Below, piece after piece: positions 1-5,515 of a stretch of DNA of 9,788 bases. Under the pieces are notes generated by a model that did not search any database, was not told the DNA's origin, and saw nothing but the letters and a program-made list of their open reading frames with translations. A program made the translations under genes and the position numbers. Origin of the DNA: JBBQER01 sp052148155 (lineage in GTDB: Bacteria > Actinomycetota > Acidimicrobiia > IMCC26256 > PALSA-610); NCBI GenBank assembly GCA_052148155.1, contig JBKQIY010000195.1, positions 1 through 9,788 of the forward strand. Reading direction: 5' to 3'. The stretch's first letter is position 1, and each line of letters opens with the position of its first letter.

Positions 1-173
1 AGCAGATCCGGAACTGGCACCTCAACCGTCGCAGCGGACATGACCTGGCTGGCATCGCATCGGATATCAACGCTCAGGTGCGCGGCTGGTTCAACTATTA
101 CGGGCGCTTCTACCGCTCCACGTTGTACCTATTCGCCCGACGTATCGACGAGCACATCGTCCGATGGGCGATG
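1..173 (+). pseudogene. Displaced C-terminal piece of the group II intron maturase, in opposite orientation to the gene
   Basis: Read in the frame starting at base 3, this stretch gives QIRNWHLNRR, then SDINAQVRGWFNYYGRFYRS, then a helix ending IDEHIVRWAM. The G-W-x-N-Y-Y-G-R-F-Y block is the hallmark of the group II intron maturase-specific (X) domain. It is exactly the part missing from the reverse transcriptase encoded on the other strand at 168-1186. The first 19 residues duplicate that protein's residues 321-339; after them the plus strand carries on natively while the minus strand does not. Beyond about 170 the plus frame reads the antisense of the gene and is meaningless to its stop at 318-320. 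There is no start codon of its own, so this is a rearranged fragment and not a gene. It is cut by the window edge on the left. Confidence 0.8.
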
Positions 174-225
174 CCAGCCAGGTCATGTCCGCTGCGACGG
201 TTGAGGTGCCAGTTCCGGATCTGCT
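1..225. repeat. Perfect inverted repeat (58-bp arms) around a 109-bp spacer inside the maturase gene
   Basis: Bases 1-58 are the exact reverse complement of 168-225 (base k pairs with 226-k), and pairing breaks at 59/167. The spacer 59-167 carries the maturase C-terminus. Reading from the right, the gene runs leftward to 168, then jumps about 109 bases ahead and comes back on the other strand. The left arm may continue beyond base 1, so the true arm length is unknown. Two explanations fit: a fold-back template switch in vivo, or an amplification/assembly chimera at a contig end. Confidence 0.9.
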
Positions 226-1186
226 TGCCGATCGCACAGCGTGCCGTGTCGCTCATCGCCGGGTTGACGCTCACAAAGAAGCCTCTCCGGCCACGAACGA
301 CTCGGGCCCGAAAGGTATAGCCGAGGAAGTCGAAGCTGGTGTGCTCCGAGTCCCCTCGACGCCGGTCGTCTTTGCAGTAGACGACCTTCGTCTTTCCGGG
401 GTGCAGTTCGAGACCGACGGACTCGAACCGCTGCGCAATCGATGCTCGCAGATTCCGGGCCTGATCCTCAGAGTCGCAGTGGACCACACTGTCATCTGCA
501 TAACGCTCGAAGGGACAGGCCGGATGTTCCCGGTCCATCCACCGGTCGAACGCATAGTGCATGAACAGGTTCGCCAACACGGGGGAGATCGGGGACCCTT
601 GCGGGGTTCCCTTCCCTCTCGGTACGACAGACCCGTCGGGCATCACCATCGGGGCTTTGAGCCACCGTTCGATGTACAACAGCATCCATCGCTGGTCGGT
701 GTGATGAGCGACCGCTTTCAACAGCAGGTCATGCGGGACGCTGTCGAAGAATGCCCGGATGTCCAAATCGACAACCCAGTCATATTTCCAGCAGCGTTGC
801 CTGGCCGTTCCGACTGCGTCAAGAGCGGAACGCCCCCGACGGTAGCCGTAGCTGTCCCGATGGAAGATCGGCTCCAGCTTCTCTTCCAACAGGATCGCCA
901 CCGCGGTCTGCGCCACTCGGTCCACCGTGTTCGGCACCCCGAGGACGCGTGTCCCACCGTGGTCCTTCGGTATCTCCACCGCCCGCACCGGACCCGGAAT
1001 GTAACTGCCAGCACTCATCCGGTTCCACACCTTGTAAAGGTTGTTCTTCACGTCGGTGTCGAACGCTTCGACGCTGACCGCATCCACCCCGGGCGCTCCG
1101 GCGTTGGCCTTGACCTTCACCCACGCCTGAACGATCAGACGTTTCGAGATATCAAACGACTTCACTTTCGATCGTGGTCGTGCCAT
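110..1186 (-). CDS. ltrA: Group II intron reverse transcriptase/maturase, C-terminus lost to rearrangement
   Basis: This is the intron-encoded protein that binds and folds the intron RNA and reverse-transcribes it during retrohoming. From the ATG at 1186 the RT domain is complete. It contains VDLDIRAFFDSV (residues 138-149, first catalytic Asp at 140 or 142), GTPQGSPISP (193-202), and FERYADDSVVHC with the catalytic YADD at 229-232. The thumb follows, with FDFLGYTF at 286-293. An in-frame ATG exists at 1258, but 1186 is preferred because a strong Shine-Dalgarno lies just upstream and the residues before it are not family-like. Native sequence ends near residue 340 (base 168). The last 18 residues, from HRTMC to the stop, are antisense of the maturase domain and are not native. 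The maturase X domain is therefore missing from this frame, so the product should be non-functional unless the fold-back is an artefact. No HNH endonuclease domain is seen. Confidence 0.9.
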   Translation of the reverse strand: MARPRSKVKSFDISKRLIVQAWVKVKANAGAPGVDAVSVEAFDTDVKNNLYKVWNRMSAGSYIPGPVRAVEIPKDHGGTRVLGVPNTVDRVAQTAVAILLEEKLEPIFHRDSYGYRRGRSALDAVGTARQRCWKYDWVVDLDIRAFFDSVPHDLLLKAVAHHTDQRWMLLYIERWLKAPMVMPDGSVVPRGKGTPQGSPISPVLANLFMHYAFDRWMDREHPACPFERYADDSVVHCDSEDQARNLRASIAQRFESVGLELHPGKTKVVYCKDDRRRGDSEHTSFDFLGYTFRARVVRGRRGFFVSVNPAMSDTARCAIGKQIRNWHLNRRSGHDLAGIAHRTMCSSIRRANRYNVER

Positions 1187-1799
1187 CGGCTCCTCCCCCG
1201 TCTCCGAGGTTGACCTCAAGTCGACCTGGCCTGCACGGCCCCTTCGCTCCGATCCCATTACAGGACCTTCACCGCTACTACGAGCCGTCCCGCCCCTGTG
1301 CCCCGCATCGGTACTCTCCCTCTCACGGCCGTTACCGCTTGAAGTTCTCCCTCTCGACCGACCAGCCCATCAAGCCGGTCAGGCCAGTATCGGAACGACA
1401 GGTTCTCCTGTTCCATGCCAGCGCCCACGACGAGCTCACGCCACCTATACACCGGACGCCACCAGGCCAACACGCAGGCCGCCACCTGGCTCAGAGCACG
1501 ACACGACGTGCCGTGCCTTCATCCCGGAAATCAGATCCTTTCCCGGTTTCGGCGTCACCATGTTCCTATCGATGCGTCAGCAGTGGTTCACACACGTTCG
1601 TCTTCTCGTCGCACACCTGACCCGCTCACGGCGAGCCTTCTCCGCAATCGCTTCCCACCCCGGCTCTTGACCGGCATGACACTGCGGCGGTTTGGATCCC
1701 CCGCCTGCACGGCGAACCCAGAGGGCCTACCTCCATCACTGGCACAGCACGGTTGCTCCGACGATCTACTACATCGTCATCACTCCCTTCAGGACGCAC
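1187..1799 (-). ncRNA. Group II intron RNA, 5' domains
   Basis: About 610 bases lie upstream of the maturase, with no plausible protein on either strand. This is the usual place and size for the structured 5' part (domains I-III and the start of IV) of a bacterial group II intron. The 5' end is placed at 1799 because the minus strand there begins GTGCG, the group II consensus, and because the interrupted transposase frame resumes at 1800. The 3' half of the intron (domains V-VI) would lie left of base 1 and is not in the window. A candidate EBS1 (GGCCTGC, 1480-1474) could pair with the last exon bases GCAGGTC (1806-1800), allowing one G-U pair. I did not fold the RNA, so the boundary and the class are inference. 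Confidence 0.6.
1190..1199 (-). promoter_or_regulatory. Shine-Dalgarno of the maturase gene
   Basis: The minus strand reads GGGGGAGGAG followed by CCG and ATG. The GGAGG core sits 5 bases from the ATG at 1186. This is the strongest ribosome binding site in the window and decides the start over the in-frame ATG at 1258. Confidence 0.8.
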
Positions 1800-2007
1800 G
1801 ACCTGCGGGAACGCCCGACTCGGCGACATCCACCCCGACGATCAACTCACCGTCGCGCGCACCATCCGCACCCGACTCATCGCCTTACCCGGCCGGATGG
1901 TCAACCTTCACGGCCACTACACGCTCCGGTTGCCGACCCGATGGCCATGGGCCGACACGTTCAACACCGCGCTCGCCCAACTCCGCGCGATTCCACAACT
2001 CGCCTGA
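1800..2007 (+). pseudogene. C-terminal remnant of an IS transposase (IS1380-like)
   Basis: The last 69 codons of a transposase survive, reading TCGNARLGDI to the end RLPTRWPWADTFNTALAQLR-AIPQLA and a TGA stop. The arginine-rich 'RTRLIALPGRMV' helix followed by 'LRLPxxWPW' and a short terminal helix is how I remember IS1380-family transposases ending; this is recognition from memory. The frame can be read back to a TTG at 1753, but the part before 1800 is intron sequence and has no transposase character. The group II intron sits in antisense to the transposase, so splicing of the intron transcript cannot restore this mRNA and the gene is dead. The catalytic DDE residues would be on the far side of the intron, outside the window. 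Confidence 0.55.
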
Positions 2008-2188
2008 ACGAACCGCTCACACAATCAACAAAAACCGGCCACGGCAGGGCGCAGCCATACCCAACGACGCCGCACAACACCTCGAGCGCTCACCAACACA
2101 CCAAAAATGCGGCGCGCGCGACACGCACCCCCACCTTCACGTCACAAACACCCGCCAAACTCGCTCACCGACCCCCGACACCACCATC
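2008..2188. other. Non-coding tail of the IS, C- and A-rich on the plus strand
   Basis: No credible gene is seen between the transposase stop and the putative IS end. The plus strand is strikingly rich in C and A and poor in T, for example near 2121-2190. C-rich RNA poor in G downstream of a stop codon can serve as a Rho loading site, which would end transposase transcription before it runs into orn. There is no hairpin with a T tract. The Rho role is inference only. Confidence 0.4.
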
Positions 2189-2213
2189 CCAGTTGAAAAT
2201 CGGTGCTTCCAGG
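2189..2213. mobile_element. Putative right terminal repeat of the IS element
   Basis: On the minus strand this reads CCTGGAAGCACCGATTTTCA and then ACTGG. A CC-starting end with a GATTTTCA block is the form I recall for IS1380-type terminal repeats. It lies about 180 bases after the transposase stop and directly abuts the orn stop codon (TAA, 2217-2215), which is consistent with insertion exactly at the 3' end of orn. The partner left end is not in the window, so neither the repeat nor a target duplication can be confirmed. Confidence 0.35.
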
Positions 2214-2214
2214 C

Positions 2215-2823
2215 TTAGGCGAGCTTCTCTGACGGAACCGGTGCAGGACTGTCGGCTTTGACGAGAAAGTTGTCGCGGTAAAAGGCCAGCTCCTCGATCG
2301 ACTCGCGGATGTCGTCCAGGGCTCGGTGGTGCTCGGCTTTGCCCGGTCGTTTGCGATAGAGCGCCGGATGCCAGCGCCGGCAGAGCTCCTTGAGGGACGA
2401 CACGTCGACGCTGCGGTAGTGGAGGTATTCGTCGAGCTCCGCCATGTAACGGGCCAGGAAGCGGCGATCGGTTCCGATGCTGTTGCCGCACAGGGGCGCA
2501 GTCGACGGTTTCGGCACATGCTGTTTCACGTAGTCGAGCGTCGCGTGTTCGGCCGCGGCGACATCCACCACTGAGCGTTCGATCTCGGGCAACAGTCCGG
2601 ACTTCGTGTGCATCTCACGCACGAAATCGCCCATCCGAGTGAGCGCGTCGGTGTCGGCATGCACGACGATCTGGATCCCATCGTCGATCGGCGCGAGCGA
2701 CGCGTCGGTCACGATGCAGGCGATCTCGACGATCACATCCGTCTGCACGTCGAGGCCGGTCATTTCGAGATCGATCCAGACCAGCCGATCGTCGACCTCG
2801 GAAGTGGCAATCGGCTCCGGCAC
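2215..2823 (-). CDS. orn: Oligoribonuclease (DEDDh 3'-5' exoribonuclease)
   Basis: Orn degrades the 2-5 nt RNA fragments left by other RNases, including pGpG from c-di-GMP breakdown, to mononucleotides in the cytoplasm. The signature is clear. WIDLEMTGLD near the N-terminus gives Asp18 and Glu20, CGNSIGTDRRFL gives Asp119, and HHRALDDIRESI gives His166 and Asp171 in the H-x-A-x-x-D arrangement of the DEDDh class. The protein is 202 aa from the GTG at 2823, against about 180 in E. coli, with a short N-terminal extension and a Pro/Ser tail ending PVPSEKLA. The frame stays open far upstream, but that part is antisense of the synthetase. GTG 2823 is chosen because TAGCGT lies 7 bases upstream, as for a leaderless mRNA; GTG 2832 is the alternative. 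It is transcribed divergently from the synthetase, and its stop codon touches the IS end, so the tail could have been altered by the insertion. Confidence 0.93.
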   Translation of the reverse strand: MPEPIATSEVDDRLVWIDLEMTGLDVQTDVIVEIACIVTDASLAPIDDGIQIVVHADTDALTRMGDFVREMHTKSGLLPEIERSVVDVAAAEHATLDYVKQHVPKPSTAPLCGNSIGTDRRFLARYMAELDEYLHYRSVDVSSLKELCRRWHPALYRKRPGKAEHHRALDDIRESIEELAFYRDNFLVKADSPAPVPSEKLA

Positions 2824-2869
2824 GCGCCGCACGCTATCGGCTCGTGGTCCACGGGTAGATTCCACGCCG
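2824..2869. promoter_or_regulatory. Divergent promoter region with two leaderless-type -10 elements
   Basis: The gap between the two divergent GTG starts is only 46 bp. On the plus strand TAGATT (2856-2861) lies 8 bases before the GTG at 2870. On the minus strand TAGCGT (2836-2831) lies 7 bases before the GTG at 2823. Both fit TANNNT at the distance expected if transcription starts at the start codon, and neither start has a Shine-Dalgarno. TANNNT is common by chance, so this rests on the symmetric placement and the absence of ribosome binding sites. Confidence 0.45.
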
Positions 2870-4816
2870 GTGACCGCTCCTCCTGTCGTCTGGCGTCCCG
2901 ACCCCGAGCTGCTCCGCGCCGCCAACGTGGCGCGTTTCATGGATGCGCAAGGCATCAGCGACTTTCCCGAGCTGGTCGCGCGTTCGATCGACGAGCCCGA
3001 ATGGTTCTGGGACGCGGTCGTACGGTTCCTCGACGTTCGGTTCTCCCGGCCGTACGAGGCGGTGCTCGACACGAGCGACGGCGTTCCCTGGGCAAGGTGG
3101 TTCGTCGGTGGGCAATGCAATCTTGCCGCGACGTGCGTCGATCGCGACGCGGACGACCCGGCGACGTGTGAGCACGTCGCCGTGGTGTGGGAAGGCGAAG
3201 AAGGGGTCGTTCGGACGCTCACGTGGGCCGAGTTGCGAACGCTCACCGACCGGATCGCTTCCGGTCTGCGGGCGCGCGGCGTGCGGCGCGGAGACGCGGT
3301 GGGCCTGTTCTTGCCGATGGTGCCGGAGACCGTCGCCGCGCTGTTCGCCGTCGCCAAGCTGGGCGCCGTGTTCTTGCCGATCTTCTCCGGTTACGGCGCC
3401 GATGCCGTCGCGGTCCGTCTCGACGATGCGGCCGCGGTCGCCCTGATCACTGCCGACGGTTTCATTCGTCGGGGCAAGCTCGTCGCCATGAAAGAAACCG
3501 CCGACGCTGCGGTCGGTCGGGTCGAAACCGTACACACGGTCGTCGTCGTGCCGCGCCTCGAACGGGCGAGTCTTCCGATGACCGACGGCCGCGACGTGAT
3601 GCTCGCGGATCTCATACGCGACCAACCCGACCGGTTCGACGCCGAGCAGGTCGACAGCGAATGTCCGCTGTTCGTGGCTTACACGAGCGGCACGACGGGC
3701 CGCCCGAAGGGCGCGGTGCACGTACACGCGGGCTTTCTCGCCAAGATCGCCGAAGAGGTCGCGTTTCAGATGGACCTGCGCGCCGGCGAGCGCCTGTTCT
3801 GGCTCACTGACATCGGCTGGATCATGGGTCCGTGGGAGATCGTAGGTACCCTCGCCAACCGCGGCACGCTCGTCTTGTACGACGGAGCGCCTGATTTCCC
3901 TGGCCCCGATCGACTGTGGGCGTTCGTCGAACGGCACCGCGTCAATGTGCTCGGTGTTTCGCCGACATTGATCCGCGCGTTGATGGCTCACGGCGACGCT
4001 CCTGTGCACGCGCACGACCTTTCGACACTTCGCGTGCTCGCGTCCACCGGCGAGCCGTGGAACGAGGACCCGTGGCGCTGGTACTACGACGTCGTCGGTT
4101 CAGGTCGCTGCCCGATCGTTAACATTTCGGGCGGGACCGAGGTCGGAGCGTGCTTTTTGTCGCCTCACGTCGTCGTGCCGATCTCGGCATGCTCGCTCGG
4201 TGGACCCGCGCTCGGTATGGCGGTCGATGTGTTCGACGACGCCGGCCGGTCGGTACGCGGTGAGGTCGGAGAGCTTGTATGCACCAAACCTTGGCCGGGA
4301 ATGACGCGCGGGCTTTTCCGCGATCCGCAACGCTATCTGGAGACGTATTGGTCGCGTTGGCCTGACGTGTGGTGGCACGGCGACTTCGCCAGTGTCTCCG
4401 ACGACGGTCAGTGGTTCTTGCACGGCCGGTCCGACGACACGATCAAACTCGCCGGCAAACGACTCGGACCGGCGGAGGTAGAGACGGTCGTCGTCGCGCA
4501 TCCATGCGTGTTGGAGGCGGCGGCGATCGGCGTTCCCGACGAGCTCAAAGGCGAAGTGCTCTGGGTCTTCGCGGTGCTTTCGCCCGGCGCGCACGCGAAC
4601 GACACGCTGCGTGCGCAGGTCTCGCAATGCGTTGTCGATGCCCTCGGCCCGTCGTTCAAGCCGGCCGAAGTTCGCTTCACGAGCGCCCTGCCGAAGACTC
4701 GCAGCGCGAAAGTTTTGCGCCGAGCGATTCGTGCGGTCGTGACCGGGCACGAGCCCGGCGACCTGTCCGGCCTCGAGGATCCCGCGACGCTCGACGCGAT
4801 CGCTGCGAGCGTGTGA
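2870..4816 (+). CDS. AMP-forming acyl-CoA synthetase (acetyl/propionyl-CoA synthetase-like)
   Basis: This ANL-superfamily ligase activates a carboxylic acid with ATP to an acyl-AMP and transfers it to CoA in the cytoplasm. From GTG 2870 it is 648 aa, full length. An Acs-type N-terminal domain comes first (WFVGGQCNLA, residues 77-86). The P-loop YTSGTTGRPKGAVH starts at 271. The core motif NISGGTEVG starts at 418, WWHGDF follows with Asp505, GRSDDTIKLAGKR starts at 519, and the C-terminal LPKTRSAKVLRR carries the catalytic Lys614. The core reads SGGTEV where classical acetyl-CoA synthetase has WWQTETG, so I would not call it acs; substrate is likely a short or branched acid but cannot be read off. 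S-A-K in place of S-G-K around the catalytic lysine matches what I recall of this subfamily (N/S-A-K), so it is not a defect. The start is supported by TAGATT 8 bases upstream and by the family's usual N-terminus. It is followed after one base by an acetyltransferase gene. Confidence 0.88.
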   Translation: MTAPPVVWRPDPELLRAANVARFMDAQGISDFPELVARSIDEPEWFWDAVVRFLDVRFSRPYEAVLDTSDGVPWARWFVGGQCNLAATCVDRDADDPATCEHVAVVWEGEEGVVRTLTWAELRTLTDRIASGLRARGVRRGDAVGLFLPMVPETVAALFAVAKLGAVFLPIFSGYGADAVAVRLDDAAAVALITADGFIRRGKLVAMKETADAAVGRVETVHTVVVVPRLERASLPMTDGRDVMLADLIRDQPDRFDAEQVDSECPLFVAYTSGTTGRPKGAVHVHAGFLAKIAEEVAFQMDLRAGERLFWLTDIGWIMGPWEIVGTLANRGTLVLYDGAPDFPGPDRLWAFVERHRVNVLGVSPTLIRALMAHGDAPVHAHDLSTLRVLASTGEPWNEDPWRWYYDVVGSGRCPIVNISGGTEVGACFLSPHVVVPISACSLGGPALGMAVDVFDDAGRSVRGEVGELVCTKPWPGMTRGLFRDPQRYLETYWSRWPDVWWHGDFASVSDDGQWFLHGRSDDTIKLAGKRLGPAEVETVVVAHPCVLEAAAIGVPDELKGEVLWVFAVLSPGAHANDTLRAQVSQCVVDALGPSFKPAEVRFTSALPKTRSAKVLRRAIRAVVTGHEPGDLSGLEDPATLDAIAASV

Positions 4817-4817
4817 A

Positions 4818-5429
4818 ATGACCGAGTTGATCGGCGGGCGCGTCTTGCTCCGACCGTTGCGGGCGGACGACTGGGAAGCGTGGCGTGAGGTCAGGCTGCG
4901 GTGCCGCCAGTGGCTGGAACGATGGGAGCCGGTACCCGAGCCCGGGAGTGCAGATCCCGCACTGGACTACGAAGCGTTCCGCGCCCGATGCGCAGCATGG
5001 GAACGGCAACGTCATTTCGACGCCGCGTATGGATTCGGTCTTTTCCTCTCCGATGGCCGCTTCGCCGGCGAAGTCAGTCTCGGAAGTGTGCAACGGGGCC
5101 CATTCCAGATGGGCTATGTGGGCTACTGGATCGACGAGGCCTACGGCGGGCGCGAATACATTCCTGAAGGGGTCGTCCTCATCATTCGCTATGCGTTCGA
5201 GACGCTGCGACTACACAGACTTGAGGCGGCCATCGTTCCCCGCAACGCTGCCAGCCGGCGGGTCGCCGAGAAGCTCGGGTTGCGCGACGAGGGCACCGCC
5301 CAACGGTTCTTACAGATACAGGGAACGTACGAGGACCACATTCGCTACGCGATCACCTGCGAGGAATGGCGCGACCGAGGAGAGCAGCTCATGTCGCGAT
5401 TCGTGACGTCTCGCGTCGATGGTCGTTGA
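4818..5429 (+). CDS. GNAT-family N-acetyltransferase, RimJ/RimL-like
   Basis: This is a 203-aa acetyl-CoA-dependent acetyltransferase of the group that includes the ribosomal-protein N-terminal acetylases RimJ, RimL and RimI. The fold is recognisable throughout: LLRPLRADDWEAWREVR at the N-terminus (10-26), beta-4 YVGYWIDEAYGG (100-111), the acetyl-CoA loop region GREYIPEG (111-118), then RLHRLEAAIVPRNAASRRVA (131-150) and EKLGLRDEGT. The V-x-x-x-N-x-x-S-x-x-x-x-E-K-x-G pattern is typical of RimJ/L. Many relatives have G-R-G-Y in the cofactor loop where this one has G-R-E-Y, a small oddity. ATG 4818 follows the synthetase stop (4814-4816) by one base with no strong Shine-Dalgarno of its own, so translational coupling is likely. 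The target could be ribosomal protein S5 or a small molecule; acetylation of the neighbouring synthetase is a further possibility. Confidence 0.85.
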   Translation: MTELIGGRVLLRPLRADDWEAWREVRLRCRQWLERWEPVPEPGSADPALDYEAFRARCAAWERQRHFDAAYGFGLFLSDGRFAGEVSLGSVQRGPFQMGYVGYWIDEAYGGREYIPEGVVLIIRYAFETLRLHRLEAAIVPRNAASRRVAEKLGLRDEGTAQRFLQIQGTYEDHIRYAITCEEWRDRGEQLMSRFVTSRVDGR

Positions 5430-5515
5430 AACCCGTGCCGCTGACGTTTCGTCGTCGGAGTTTCGGACGAGCGCGTCGACGGACACAGCCCGGTGAACCC
5501 CTGCGACGGTCGTCG

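Noticed and set aside
164..1213. Long plus-strand reading frame of 349 codons opposite the reverse transcriptase
   Set aside because: It is antisense to a gene with full RT motifs, and its translation is Arg/Pro/Val-rich without family features.
1187..1258. N-terminal extension of the reverse transcriptase to the ATG at 1258
   Set aside because: The added 24 residues are not family-like and the strong Shine-Dalgarno sits before the ATG at 1186. The stretch belongs to the intron RNA.
1606..1616. Alternative intron 5' end at GTGTGCGACGAG on the minus strand
   Set aside because: It would leave only about 430 bases before the maturase, and the sequence between it and 1799 shows no transposase continuation. 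GTGCG at 1799 fits better, though this is not proven.
1415..2218. Plus-strand frames of 267 and 189 codons across the intron and the IS tail
   Set aside because: They run through intron RNA and non-coding DNA, with Pro/Thr/Arg/His-rich translations typical of chance open frames in C-rich DNA.
2606..2869. Extension of the synthetase upstream to 2606
   Set aside because: The residues are antisense of orn and do not resemble the N-terminus of the ligase family.
2824..3357. Extension of orn upstream to 3357
   Set aside because: The extra 178 residues are antisense of the synthetase N-terminus and low in information. Orn proteins begin just before the WIDLEMTGLD motif.
2834..4015. Minus-strand frame of 393 codons opposite the synthetase
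   Set aside because: The synthetase on the other strand has every ANL core motif; this is its shadow.
5430..5515. Bidirectional terminator between the convergent GNAT and giant genes
   Set aside because: Short CGTCGTC-type repeats could form weak stems, but there is no stable hairpin with a T tract on either strand.
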